Below are positions 32,148 to 40,859 of a DNA stretch of 64,000 bases, in pieces. Made by a program: the position numbers and the translations under genes. Numbering within the stretch: the first letter of the stretch is position 1; each line of letters begins with the position of its first letter. Source of the DNA: Hymenobacter canadensis (GTDB lineage Bacteria; Bacteroidota; Bacteroidia; Cytophagales; Hymenobacteraceae). Under the pieces are notes generated by a model, which was not told the origin of the DNA, made no database searches, and saw only the letters and a list, made by a program, of their open reading frames with translations. Where the stretch lies: the NCBI RefSeq assembly GCF_027359925.1, contig NZ_CP114767.1, forward strand, positions 310,001-374,000. Direction: 5' to 3'.

Positions 32148-33635
32148 TTGTCTACCCCAAAAGAAATAACGCCCCCGCTTTTCGCCTTGCTCGCCGACGT
32201 CACCGTGACTTCGCAGCAGGGCCCCACCGACGTGCCCGTGCAGCAGCTCACGCTGGACTCGCGGCAGGCGGCGCCCGGTGCCGTGTTCTTCGCGCTGCGC
32301 GGTGCTGCCACCGATGGGCACCAGTTTATTGAGAAGGCGGTGGCGCAGGGCGTAGCCGCGGTGGTGTGCGAAGTGCTGCCCGCCGAGCTGAACCCAGCCA
32401 CCGCCTACGTGCAGGTACCCGACTCGGCCGAGGCCATGGCCCACATGGCGGCCGCCTTCTACGGGCATCCGTCGCGCAGCCTTACCCTGATTGGCGTGAC
32501 CGGCACCAACGGCAAAACCACCTGCGCCACGCTGCTGCACAAGCTGCTGCGCGAGCTGGGCTACCACACCGGCCTGCTGAGCACGGTGCAGAACCAGATT
32601 GACGAGCAGGTGATTCCGGCCACCCACACCACGCCCGACGCCATCCGGCTCAACGAGCTGCTGGCACGCATGGTGGAAGCCGGCTGCACCCACGCCTGCA
32701 TGGAAGTAAGCAGCCACGCCGTCGTGCAGCACCGTACCACGGCGCTTCGCTTTGCCGGGGGCATCTTCACCAACCTCACCCACGACCACCTCGACTACCA
32801 CGGCACCTTCGACAACTATCTGAAAGCCAAGAAGGGCTTTTTCGATATGCTGCCCAAAACGGCTTTCGCCCTCTCCAACGCCGACGACAAGCGCGGCATG
32901 GTGATGCTGCAGAACACCGCCGCCCGCCGCGAAACCTACTCGCTGCGCAGCGCCGCTACGTTCCGGGCCAAGCTGATTGAAAACGCCGTACACGGTCTGC
33001 ACCTCGAAATCGACGGGCACGATGCGCAGTTCCGGCTGATTGGGGTATTCAATGCCTACAACCTGCTGGCCGTGTATGGCGCGGCCGTGCTGCTGGGCGA
33101 GGAGCCGCTGGAAGTGCTGACCGTGTTATCGGGGTTGCTGTCGGCGCCGGGCCGCTTCGAGCCGGTGGTATCGGGCAAAACCCGCGTGACGGGCATCGTG
33201 GACTACGCCCACACGCCCGACGCGCTGGAAAACGTGCTCCAGACCATTGCCGACATCCGCCAGCCCACTCAGCAGGTGATTACTGTGGTGGGCTGCGGCG
33301 GCAACCGCGACGGCGCCAAGCGCCCCATCATGGCGCACTTGGCCTGCCAGGGCTCCGATAGGGTGGTGCTGACCTCCGACAACCCCCGCTTCGAGGACCC
33401 CAACGATATTCTGGCCCAGATGCAGGCCGGCGTGAAAGTGCAGGACTTGGCCAAAGTCCTCACCATCCCCGACCGGCGCGAGGCCATCAAAACCGCCGTC
33501 ACGCTGGCTGGGCCCAACGACATTGTGCTGGTAGCGGGCAAAGGCCACGAAACCTACCAGGAAGTGAAAGGCGTGAAAGCCGATTTCGACGATAAAAAGG
33601 TCTTGATGGAGATGTTTGAGCTGCTGGGGAAGTAA
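32148..33635 (+). CDS. murE: UDP-MurNAc-tripeptide synthetase MurE
   Basis: A 495-residue Mur ligase. The ATP motif is VTGTNGKTT (about residue 119) and the amino-acid selecting motif is DNPR (LTSDNPRFED), which indicates meso-diaminopimelate as the added residue. The start is TTG 32148: no in-frame ATG occurs before the fold begins, and the reading frame is blocked further upstream. It adds the third amino acid of the stem peptide. 64 nt behind ftsI. murF, often next in other phyla, is missing; a repeat-filled gap follows. Confidence 0.94.
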   Translation: MSTPKEITPPLFALLADVTVTSQQGPTDVPVQQLTLDSRQAAPGAVFFALRGAATDGHQFIEKAVAQGVAAVVCEVLPAELNPATAYVQVPDSAEAMAHMAAAFYGHPSRSLTLIGVTGTNGKTTCATLLHKLLRELGYHTGLLSTVQNQIDEQVIPATHTTPDAIRLNELLARMVEAGCTHACMEVSSHAVVQHRTTALRFAGGIFTNLTHDHLDYHGTFDNYLKAKKGFFDMLPKTAFALSNADDKRGMVMLQNTAARRETYSLRSAATFRAKLIENAVHGLHLEIDGHDAQFRLIGVFNAYNLLAVYGAAVLLGEEPLEVLTVLSGLLSAPGRFEPVVSGKTRVTGIVDYAHTPDALENVLQTIADIRQPTQQVITVVGCGGNRDGAKRPIMAHLACQGSDRVVLTSDNPRFEDPNDILAQMQAGVKVQDLAKVLTIPDRREAIKTAVTLAGPNDIVLVAGKGHETYQEVKGVKADFDDKKVLMEMFELLGK

Positions 33636-33643
33636 GTCTGAAC

Positions 33644-33774
33644 GTCATGCAGAGGCGCAGCCGAAGCATCTCGCCAGAAGCTAATCCAGTCATTCCGAGC
33701 GGAGCGAGGAATCTCGCTAGTGTGGTAGAATCATCTGGTACACTGGCGAGATTCCTCGCTTCACTCGGAATGAC
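33644..33774. repeat. GTCAT palindromic elements between murE and mraY
   Basis: Two different members of the GTCAT family lie side by side. A single arm, GTCATGCAGAG...CCGAAGCATCTC, is at 33644-33675. A full hairpin has arms 33689-33717 and 33746-33774 (GTCATTCCGAGC...GAGGAATCTCGC and its inverse, 27 of 29 matches, 28-nt loop). Both are inside the dcw cluster and must be transcribed if it is a single operon. Confidence 0.85.
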
Positions 33775-33833
33775 AGTCCTACGGCATCGTTCTGACAGCC
33801 AGTACTACACCAAAATCCGCACAAACACAACGC

Positions 33834-33863
33834 TTGCCTAACCCCGAAAAACCCGAACCTTTG
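33834..33863 (+). promoter_or_regulatory. Candidate internal promoter before mraY
   Basis: TTG (33834-33836), 19-nt spacer, AACCTTTG (33856-33863): ideal spacing with one mismatch in the -7 box. It lies just after the GTCAT hairpin and 43 nt before mraY, so it could restart transcription behind the hairpin. Confidence 0.45.
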
Positions 33864-33906
33864 CAGCTTGCCTCCCTTCTGACCGCAACCTGCTGACCTC
33901 GCGCCC

Positions 33907-35127
33907 ATGCTGTATTACCTCTTCAACTACTTATACAAAGTGCACCACGTGCCCGGCACGGGGGTAATGCAGTACACTTCGTTTCGCGCGGCGCTGGCCA
34001 TCGTCACCTCGCTCATTATTGCCCAGTACTTCGGGGCGCCGCTGATCCGGCTGCTGCAGCGCCAGCAGATCGGGGAGAGCATCCGCGACCTGGGTTTGCA
34101 GGGGCAGATGGAGAAGAAAGGCACGCCTACCATGGGTGGCCTGATTATTTTGCTGGCCATTCTGGTGCCGGTGCTGCTGTTTGCCAAGCTCGACAACATC
34201 TACATCGTGCTCATGATTCTGAGCACCGTCTGGCTGGGCCTGATCGGCTTCGTCGACGACTACATCAAGGTGGTGAAGAAGGATAAGGAAGGCTTGGCCG
34301 GCCGCTTCAAGATCATGGGGCAGGTGGGCCTGGGCCTCACGGTGGGCTGGGTGCTGTTCTTCTCCAACGACGTGACTGTACGCCAGTACCTGCTCGAAAA
34401 CGGCCAGTCGTCGGCCGTGGATGCCAGCACCATCTACCAGGATGTGAAGCTGATGATTACGACGGTGCCGTTCCTCAAGAACAACGAGCTCAACTACGGC
34501 GACCTGTTCGCCACGGCCGGCGACTTCTTCAACGAGTACTACGCCTTCTTCTACATCCCCATCGTCATCCTCATCATCACGGCCGTCTCGAATGGCGCCA
34601 ACATCACCGACGGCCTCGACGGGCTGGCGGCGGGCACGTCGGCCATCATCGGCACCACGCTGGCCATCTTCGCCTTCGTGAGCGGCAACGCCTTGCTGGC
34701 TGACTACCTGGATATTATGTTCATTCCGAACTCCGGGGAGCTGGTGATTTTCTGCGCCGCGTTTGTGGGCGCCTGCGTGGGCTTCCTGTGGTACAATAGC
34801 TACCCGGCGCAGGTGTTCATGGGCGACACCGGCTCGCTGGCCATCGGCGGCATCATTGCGGTGCTCGCCATCATCGTGCGCAAGGAGCTGCTAATTCCGG
34901 TACTGTGCGGGGTGTTTCTGATTGAAAACCTGTCGGTGATGGTGCAGGTGAGCTGGTTTAAGTACACGCGCCGCAAGTACGGCGAAGGCCGGCGCCTGCT
35001 GCGCATGTCGCCGCTGCACCATCACTACCAGAAGCTCGGCTACCACGAATCCAAAATCGTGTCGCGGTTCTGGATTGTGGGCATCATGCTGGCTGTCCTG
35101 ACTTTGGTTACTCTCAAATTGCGCTAA
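33907..35127 (+). CDS. mraY: Phospho-MurNAc-pentapeptide transferase MraY
   Basis: A 406-residue inner-membrane enzyme with ~10 membrane segments. Catalytic Asp motifs are [16 protein letters not shown] and [12 protein letters not shown]. The C-terminal cytoplasmic signature is [22 protein letters not shown]. It makes lipid I from UDP-MurNAc-pentapeptide and undecaprenyl phosphate. Start ATG 33907. A loop at ~150-200 ([16 protein letters not shown]...) is typical of longer Bacteroidota MraY proteins. Confidence 0.95.
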   Translation: MLYYLFNYLYKVHHVPGTGVMQYTSFRAALAIVTSLIIAQYFGAPLIRLLQRQQIGESIRDLGLQGQMEKKGTPTMGGLIILLAILVPVLLFAKLDNIYIVLMILSTVWLGLIGFVDDYIKVVKKDKEGLAGRFKIMGQVGLGLTVGWVLFFSNDVTVRQYLLENGQSSAVDASTIYQDVKLMITTVPFLKNNELNYGDLFATAGDFFNEYYAFFYIPIVILIITAVSNGANITDGLDGLAAGTSAIIGTTLAIFAFVSGNALLADYLDIMFIPNSGELVIFCAAFVGACVGFLWYNSYPAQVFMGDTGSLAIGGIIAVLAIIVRKELLIPVLCGVFLIENLSVMVQVSWFKYTRRKYGEGRRLLRMSPLHHHYQKLGYHESKIVSRFWIVGIMLAVLTLVTLKLR

Positions 35128-35131
35128 TGGA

Positions 35132-35233
35132 ATTTCTCGCAGTGTTCCGCAGTGTTGGCGCAGTGTTTCTCAGTGTTCAGGCGTCAGAACACTGCGAAAC
35201 ACTGCGCCAACACTGCGGAACACTGCGAGAAAT
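35132..35233. repeat. 47-bp hairpin of CGCAGTGTT units between mraY and murD
   Basis: The arms 35132-35178 and 35187-35233 are inverted copies with 46 of 47 matches and an 8-nt loop. Each arm holds four CGCAGTGTT-like units at 10-12 nt spacing. The left arm starts 4 nt after the mraY stop and the right arm ends 17 nt before the murD ATG, so it fills the junction almost exactly. Confidence 0.9.
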
Positions 35234-35250
35234 CTAACCCAAACAAGTAC

Positions 35251-36636
35251 ATGCACTACGTCATCTTAGGAGCTGGGGAAAGTGGGGTAGGGGCGGCGCT
35301 GCTGGCGCAGGCCAAAGGCCACTCCGTGTTCGTGTCCGACCAAAGCCCGATTCAGCCTGTATATAAGGAGAAGCTGCACGCGGCCGGCATTCCGTTCGAG
35401 GAAGGCCAGCACACGATGGCGGAGGTGCTGAAGGCCGATGAGGTAGTGAAAAGTCCTGGCATTCCGGAGAAGGCGCCCGTCATCAAAGCGCTGCGGGAGA
35501 AGGGCACGCCCATTATTTCGGAGATTGAGCTGGCCGGCCGCCACACCAAGGCCCGGTGCATCTGCATCACGGGCACCAACGGCAAAACCACCACCACGCT
35601 GCTCACCTACCACCTGCTGAAGGAAGCCGGCTACAACGTGGGCCTGGCCGGCAACGTGGGCTTCTCGCTGGCCGAGCAGGTTATCTACGACCAGCACGAC
35701 TACTTCGTGGTGGAGCTGAGCAGCTTCCAGCTTGATGACACCTACGACTTCCAGCCCTGGATTTCGGTGCTGCTCAACATCACGCCCGACCACCTGGACC
35801 GCTACGAATACTCGCTGGAGAAATACGCCCAGTCCAAGCTGCGCATTGTGCGCAACCAGGACAGCAGCAACTACTTTGTTTACAACGCCGACGACGAAAC
35901 TATCCAGCGCTATTTCAAGGCGGCGCTCCGGCCCGTGAACCAGCTGCCCTTCAGCCTGCACCACCGCCCCGACTATCAGCTGGGCGCGTACTACATTGAT
36001 GAGGAGGATGTGTGCGTGGATCTGCAGCCGGGCTACCTGAGCAAGACGGAGGAGGTCAGCATTGCGGCCACGCCACTCATTGGGCAGCACAACCGCCAGA
36101 ACATGCTGGCGGCGGTGCTCTGCGCCCGCTTGGCCGGGCTGGAAAAAACCCAGATTGAAGCCAGCCTCGGCACTTTCCACAACGCCGACCACCGCCTGCA
36201 GCCCGTGGGTGAAATTCAGGGCGTGCGCTTCATCAACGACTCCAAAGCCACCAATGTGGAAGCCGCCTGGTACGCCCTCGACGGTATTCGACAGCCCATC
36301 GTCTGGATTGCGGGCGGTACCGACAAGGGCAATGACTACACCACGCTGGTGCCGCTGGCCGGCTCGCGCGTGAAGGCCCTCATCTGCCTCGGCGCCGACA
36401 ACGAGAAGCTGCGCGAAGCCTTCGGCGACGTGGTGCCGCACCTCGAAGAAACCCGCAGCGTGGAAACGGCCGTGCGCCGCGCCGCCGCCCTGGCCGAAGC
36501 CGGCGACGTGGTGCTACTGTCACCGGCCTGTGCTAGCTTCGACCTGTTTAAAAACTACGAAGACCGTGGCCGCCAGTTTGCTGCCGCCGTGGCCCGCTAC
36601 GCCGACGACCTCACCCAGGAAGAAGCCAACGAGTAA
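35251..36636 (+). CDS. murD: UDP-MurNAc-L-alanine:D-glutamate ligase MurD
   Basis: A 461-residue Mur ligase. N-terminal Rossmann part YVILGAGESGVGAALLA, ATP loop ITGTNGKTTTT (about residue 108), HNRQNMLAA central motif and FINDSKATNVEA substrate region. It adds D-Glu to UDP-MurNAc-L-Ala. ATG 35251 is chosen because the frame upstream (to 35152) runs through the CGCAGTGTT palindrome. ftsW starts 48 nt downstream. Confidence 0.95.
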   Translation: MHYVILGAGESGVGAALLAQAKGHSVFVSDQSPIQPVYKEKLHAAGIPFEEGQHTMAEVLKADEVVKSPGIPEKAPVIKALREKGTPIISEIELAGRHTKARCICITGTNGKTTTTLLTYHLLKEAGYNVGLAGNVGFSLAEQVIYDQHDYFVVELSSFQLDDTYDFQPWISVLLNITPDHLDRYEYSLEKYAQSKLRIVRNQDSSNYFVYNADDETIQRYFKAALRPVNQLPFSLHHRPDYQLGAYYIDEEDVCVDLQPGYLSKTEEVSIAATPLIGQHNRQNMLAAVLCARLAGLEKTQIEASLGTFHNADHRLQPVGEIQGVRFINDSKATNVEAAWYALDGIRQPIVWIAGGTDKGNDYTTLVPLAGSRVKALICLGADNEKLREAFGDVVPHLEETRSVETAVRRAAALAEAGDVVLLSPACASFDLFKNYEDRGRQFAAAVARYADDLTQEEANE

Positions 36637-36684
36637 CGGCAGCATCTCACGCGCCCCAACCCATCACTCCTCCAATCCACCATC

Positions 36685-37875
36685 ATGGACATCATCAAAA
36701 ACTGGCTGCGGCAGAACCTGAAGGGCGACCCGGTGCTTTGGGGCATCGTGATTCTGTTTTCGCTGATTAGCATGGCCGTGGTGTACTCGGCCACGGGCAC
36801 GCTGGCCTACAAAAACGAGCTGCGCGGCCGGGCGGGCTCGTCGGAGATGATCCTGTTCAAGCACACCAGCCTGATCTTCGCGGGCCTGGCCCTGATGTGG
36901 CTGGCGCACCGCATCGACTACCGCAACTACTCGCGCCTGTCGCTGTACGCGCTGCTGGCCTCGGTGCCGCTGCTGCTGTTCACCTACGTGCTGGGCGGCG
37001 ACATCAACGGCGCCTCACGCTGGATGACCATCCCGGTTATCAACCAGACCTTCCAGCCCTCCGACTTAGCCAAGCTGGCTCTGATTACGCACCTGGCGTC
37101 CATGCTCAGCCGCCGCCAGCAAAACGTGCAGGACTACAAAACCACGCTGCTGCCCGTGATGGTGTGGGTGGGTGTGATTTGCGGCATCATCATTTTGAGT
37201 AACGCCTCCACGGCGTTGCTGCTGTTCGTTACCTGCCTGTTGCTCATGTTTATTGGCCGGGTGCCGCTCAAGCAGATGGCCGTGATGGTGGCCATTGGCC
37301 TGGTGGTGGGCGGCGTGGGGCTGGCCTCGGGGCAGCGCTACAAAACGGTGCTTTCGCGCATCGAGAGCTTCACCGACAAAAGCAAGCCGGTGCCGTTTCA
37401 GCTGGAGCACTCCTACATTGCCATTGCCACGGGCGGCGTCACGGGCAAGGGCCCCGGCAATAGCACCGAGCGCAACATCCTGCCTCACCCGTATTCCGAC
37501 TTCATCTACGCCGTCATCATCGAGGAATACGGCCTCGTGGGCGGCGTGGCGGTGCTGTTTCTGTACCTCGCGTTCCTCTATCGAGGGCTGCTGACCGTGG
37601 TGAACAGCCACGGCGCGTTCGGGGGGCTGCTGTCGGCGGGGCTGAGCTTCAGTCTGGTGCTGCAGGCCATGGTGAACATGGGCGTGGCCGTGGGATTGGG
37701 CCCCATTACCGGCCTGCCGCTGCCCCTGCTGAGCATGGGCGGCACCTCGCTCATCTTCACCGGCATCAGCGTCGGTATTATCCTGAGCGTAAGCCGCGGT
37801 GAGCGGGAAATCCGCCCCGTAGTCGGCGAACCCGCCGACACCGTGCGGATTCCAAGGAAGATGGCGTATGCATAG
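36685..37875 (+). CDS. ftsW: Septal peptidoglycan glycosyltransferase FtsW
   Basis: A 396-residue SEDS-family protein with ~10 membrane segments. Signatures are GGDINGASRWMTIP (catalytic loop region), FQPSDLAKLALI, LPHPYSDFIYAVIIEEYGLVGG and PLPLLSMGGTSL. It polymerises lipid II with FtsI at the septum. ATG 36685. Its last 8 nt (ATGCATAG) overlap the first possible murG start, so translation of murG can be coupled. Confidence 0.95.
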   Translation: MDIIKNWLRQNLKGDPVLWGIVILFSLISMAVVYSATGTLAYKNELRGRAGSSEMILFKHTSLIFAGLALMWLAHRIDYRNYSRLSLYALLASVPLLLFTYVLGGDINGASRWMTIPVINQTFQPSDLAKLALITHLASMLSRRQQNVQDYKTTLLPVMVWVGVICGIIILSNASTALLLFVTCLLLMFIGRVPLKQMAVMVAIGLVVGGVGLASGQRYKTVLSRIESFTDKSKPVPFQLEHSYIAIATGGVTGKGPGNSTERNILPHPYSDFIYAVIIEEYGLVGGVAVLFLYLAFLYRGLLTVVNSHGAFGGLLSAGLSFSLVLQAMVNMGVAVGLGPITGLPLPLLSMGGTSLIFTGISVGIILSVSRGEREIRPVVGEPADTVRIPRKMAYA

Positions 37876-39193
37876 TAAAATGCTGATAGCAGCTGACTGG
37901 TATGGACTCAGGTTCGAAATATCGCCTGATGAGCCAGAGGTTGGTTTCTATATGAACGTCTACGACAGCAATGGTAACTGCCTTCGCGACGAACTACAGA
38001 ACGATGAAGCTACCATCAAAGCAGTTGGACTCGAAGTATATGGCATTCCTTTGAATGCATGGAAATTACAAGAATCAAATCCTGTGGGCACTGCCAATAA
38101 TTCACTTCGCATTATCATCTCTGGCGGTGGTACCGGTGGTCACATCTTCCCGGCTGTAGCCATTGCTAACGAAGTAAAAAGTAGATATCCAAACGCCGAA
38201 ATCCTGTTTGTGGGCGCCAACGGCCGCATGGAGATGACGCGCGTGCCGGAAGCCGGCTACAAAATCGTGGGCCTCGATATCAGCGGCCTGCAGCGCCGCC
38301 TCACGCCCGAAAACCTGATGTTTCCCATCAAGGTGATGCGCGCCGTGCGCAAAGCCGGCAAGCTCATCGAGCAGTTTCGGCCTGATGCCGTGGTGGGGGT
38401 GGGCGGCTACGCCTCTGCCCCGGTGCTGCTGGCCGCCACCTCGCGCGGTATTCCCAGCCTCATTCAGGAGCAGAACTCCTACGCCGGCCTCGTCAACAAA
38501 CTGCTGGCCAAGCGGGTCGATAAAATCTGTGTGGCCTACGACGGCATGGACAAGTTCTTCCCCGCCGACCGCCTCGTGCTCACCGGCAACCCGGTCCGCA
38601 CCGAAATTGCCACCGGCAACCGCGCCGAGGCGCTGGCTTTCTTTGGGCTCGATGCCAGCCGGCCAGTGCTGCTCGTGATTGGGGGTAGCCTGGGCGCGCG
38701 CACGCTCAACCAGGCCACCGCCGCTGCGCTGCCCCGCTTGCAGGCCGCCGACGTGCAACTTCTCTGGCAAACCGGCAAAGTTTACTATCCGCAGGCCCAA
38801 GAGCAGGCCGCTCCCTACGCCGCCACCGGCCAGCACGCGCTGGAGTTCGTGCAGCGCATGGACCTGGCCTACGCCGCCGCCGACGTGGTGGTCAGCCGGG
38901 CCGGGGCGCTGTCGGTGTCGGAGCTATGCCTCACGGGCAAGCCCAGCATCCTGGTGCCCTCGCCCAACGTGGCCGAAGACCACCAGACCAAAAACGCTAT
39001 GGCCCTGGTGCGCAAAGATGCTGCCTTGCTGGTCCCCGACACCGAAGCCGCCACCCGCCTCTACGACGAGGCCCTGGCGCTACTACAGAACCCCACGCAA
39101 CAGCAGCAGCTGAGCGCCAACGTGCTCCAGCTCGCCCGCCCTGCCGCCACCACCACCATCGTGGACGAGCTGCTGAAGCTGGTAAAGCAGTAG
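37868..39193 (+). CDS. murG: MurG glycosyltransferase with an extra N-terminal domain
   Basis: 441 residues from ATG 37868 (ATG 37880 also possible). Residues ~78-441 are a complete MurG: IIISGGGTGGHIFPAVAIA, GANGRMEMTRVPEAGY, GVGGYASAPVLLA, EQNSYAGLVNK, VIGGSLGARTLN, SRAGALSVSELCL. It adds GlcNAc to lipid I. Residues 5-70 (LIAADWYGLRFEI, EVGFYMNVYDSNGNC, VYGIPLNAWKLQ) are not MurG and resemble a small stand-alone alpha+beta protein I cannot name. No ATG precedes the MurG core; the only close alternative start is GTG 38084, giving 369 residues. Codons from 37868 to about 38200 are visibly AT-richer than both neighbours, and this includes the first ~35 MurG residues. MurG assignment is sure; whether the extension is kept in the protein is not. 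Confidence 0.92.
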   Translation: MHSKMLIAADWYGLRFEISPDEPEVGFYMNVYDSNGNCLRDELQNDEATIKAVGLEVYGIPLNAWKLQESNPVGTANNSLRIIISGGGTGGHIFPAVAIANEVKSRYPNAEILFVGANGRMEMTRVPEAGYKIVGLDISGLQRRLTPENLMFPIKVMRAVRKAGKLIEQFRPDAVVGVGGYASAPVLLAATSRGIPSLIQEQNSYAGLVNKLLAKRVDKICVAYDGMDKFFPADRLVLTGNPVRTEIATGNRAEALAFFGLDASRPVLLVIGGSLGARTLNQATAAALPRLQAADVQLLWQTGKVYYPQAQEQAAPYAATGQHALEFVQRMDLAYAAADVVVSRAGALSVSELCLTGKPSILVPSPNVAEDHQTKNAMALVRKDAALLVPDTEAATRLYDEALALLQNPTQQQQLSANVLQLARPAATTTIVDELLKLVKQ

Positions 39194-39207
39194 TAACTAT
39201 ATCCCGT

Positions 39208-39308
39208 CATGCTGAGCTTGCCGAAGCATCTCTACCGCTTCGTTGCAGTGCCAGTTGGTTAGCCAATTGGTTAGCCAGCAGTAGAGATGCTTCGGCAAGC
39301 TCAGCATG
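39208..39308. repeat. GTCATGCTGAGC palindrome between murG and murC
   Basis: Perfect 28-bp arms (39208-39235 and 39281-39308; CATGCTGAGC...GAAGCATCTCTAC and its inverse) enclose a 45-nt loop with a TTGGTTAGCCAA direct repeat. The right side runs into a CATCAC-rich array (39313-39353) that ends at the murC start. Confidence 0.9.
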
Positions 39309-39353
39309 CCGCTCACCTCATCACTCCATCACCTCATCACCCCATCACTTCAC

Positions 39354-40859
39354 TTGAAACAGCTCGTCTACTTCCTTGGCATTGGCGGCATCGGTATGTC
39401 GGCGCTGGCCCGCTGGTTTCAGGCCAACGGCCACCAGGTGTCGGGCTACGACAAAACCCGCACGCCCCTGACCGACGCACTGGAGGCCGAAGGCATTGCC
39501 GTGCATTTCGAGGATGCTGTAGACCAGATTCCGGCCGAAGTGCGCCAGAACCCCGAAAATACGCTCGTAGTCCTGACCCCGGCCATCCCGAAAGACCACC
39601 AGGAGTGGGCCTGGCTGCGCGAAAACGGCTTCGACATTCGTAAGCGCAGCCAGGTGCTGGGCGTGCTCACGCAGGGCCACCGCACCATTGCCGTGGCCGG
39701 CACTCACGGCAAAACCACCACCAGCAGCATGGTGGCGCACCTGTTGCACCACGCCGGCGTACCCTGCGCGGCTTTCCTGGGCGGCATCAGCGTGAACCTG
39801 GGCTCCAACCTGCTGCTGCCGCCCGCTGTGGTCCCACGAGTTGCCGAAGGCCTCGTGGAACCACTACCAGAAAACGACCAGCGTGCAGGCATCAGCAACG
39901 AGAGTGGCACCACGCCGGCCAACGTCCCCGTTGTAGTGGAAGCCGACGAGTATGACCGCAGCTTCCTGACCCTGCACCCCACCATTGCCATCGTCACGAG
40001 CACCGACGCCGACCACCTCGACATCTACGGCGACAAAGAGTCGCTGGTGGAGTCGTTCCGGCAGTTTGTGGGCCAGATTCAGTCCGGGGGCACCCTCATC
40101 ATCAACCACACCGCCGACCCCAGCGTGGCCGCTTCCGCCCCGGCCGGCGTACGGGTGATCCGCTACGGCTTGTCGCAGGAGCAGGGGCCGGAACTGTACG
40201 CCACAGGCATCACAGCCCAGGGCCACGAGTTCCATTTTGATCTGCACGGGCCGTTGGGCACCGTAGCCGGCCTCAAGCTGGCCGTGCCGGGCTTCCACAA
40301 CGTGGAAAACATGCTGGCCGCCGCCGCTGTGGCCCAGCTGGAAGGGGTGGCGCCCCAGGCCCTGCAGGCGGCTGTGGCGGCCTACCGGGGCGTAAAGCGC
40401 CGCTTCGAGTTCATCCTGACGGCCGGCACGCCCGCCGCGCCCCAGGTGTATCTCGATGATTATGCCCACCACCCACGCGAAATCGAGGCCTTCCTGCGTT
40501 CTGTGCGGGCGCTCTATCCGGGCCGCCGACTGCGCGTCATCTTCCAGCCCCACCTGTTTTCCCGCACCCGCGACTTCGCGCCGGGCTTCGCCGAAAGCCT
40601 GAGTCTGGCCGATGAAGTGGTGCTGATGGACATCTACCCGGCCCGGGAGCTACCCATGCCCGGCGTGACGTCGGAATTGATTTTGTCCCAAATAACCGCG
40701 CCCAAAAAATCGTTGCAGACCCGCGACGAAATTCTGGCAAATGCCGAAACAGGCACGGATTTCGACGTGCTGGCCACCGTCGGAGCCGGCGACATCGACC
40801 AGCTGGTACCGCGTTTAAAGAATATTTTACATCTTCGTTGGCATGGAACTCAAGCGTAA
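39354..40859 (+). CDS. murC: UDP-N-acetylmuramate:L-alanine ligase MurC
   Basis: 501 residues from TTG 39354 (LKQLVYFLGIGGIGMSALA). An in-frame ATG at 39306 belongs to the palindromic repeat and would add 16 repeat-coded residues. Signatures are GIGGIGMSALA, ATP loop VAGTHGKTTTSS, VVEADEYDRSF, HNVENMLAAAA and DDYAHHPREIEAFL. It adds L-Ala to UDP-MurNAc. Residues ~156-192 are an insertion not expected in MurC; its DNA has a 13-bp inverted repeat. The protein is ~35-40 residues longer than the usual ~460. The end overlaps ftsQ by 17 nt. Confidence 0.93.
   Translation: MKQLVYFLGIGGIGMSALARWFQANGHQVSGYDKTRTPLTDALEAEGIAVHFEDAVDQIPAEVRQNPENTLVVLTPAIPKDHQEWAWLRENGFDIRKRSQVLGVLTQGHRTIAVAGTHGKTTTSSMVAHLLHHAGVPCAAFLGGISVNLGSNLLLPPAVVPRVAEGLVEPLPENDQRAGISNESGTTPANVPVVVEADEYDRSFLTLHPTIAIVTSTDADHLDIYGDKESLVESFRQFVGQIQSGGTLIINHTADPSVAASAPAGVRVIRYGLSQEQGPELYATGITAQGHEFHFDLHGPLGTVAGLKLAVPGFHNVENMLAAAAVAQLEGVAPQALQAAVAAYRGVKRRFEFILTAGTPAAPQVYLDDYAHHPREIEAFLRSVRALYPGRRLRVIFQPHLFSRTRDFAPGFAESLSLADEVVLMDIYPARELPMPGVTSELILSQITAPKKSLQTRDEILANAETGTDFDVLATVGAGDIDQLVPRLKNILHLRWHGTQA
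39819..39929 (+). repeat. In-frame palindromic insertion inside murC
   Basis: This segment encodes ~37 residues between the conserved GSNLLL and VVVEADEYDRSF. It contains GTGGTCCCACGAG (39828-39840) and its inverse CTCGTGGAACCAC (39852-39864) with one mismatch and an 11-nt loop. No stop or frame change is created. Confidence 0.6.

Noticed and set aside
35132..35233. CRISPR-like repetition of CGCAGTGTT
   Set aside because: Units are too short, without spacers, and arranged as a hairpin; no cas genes are present.
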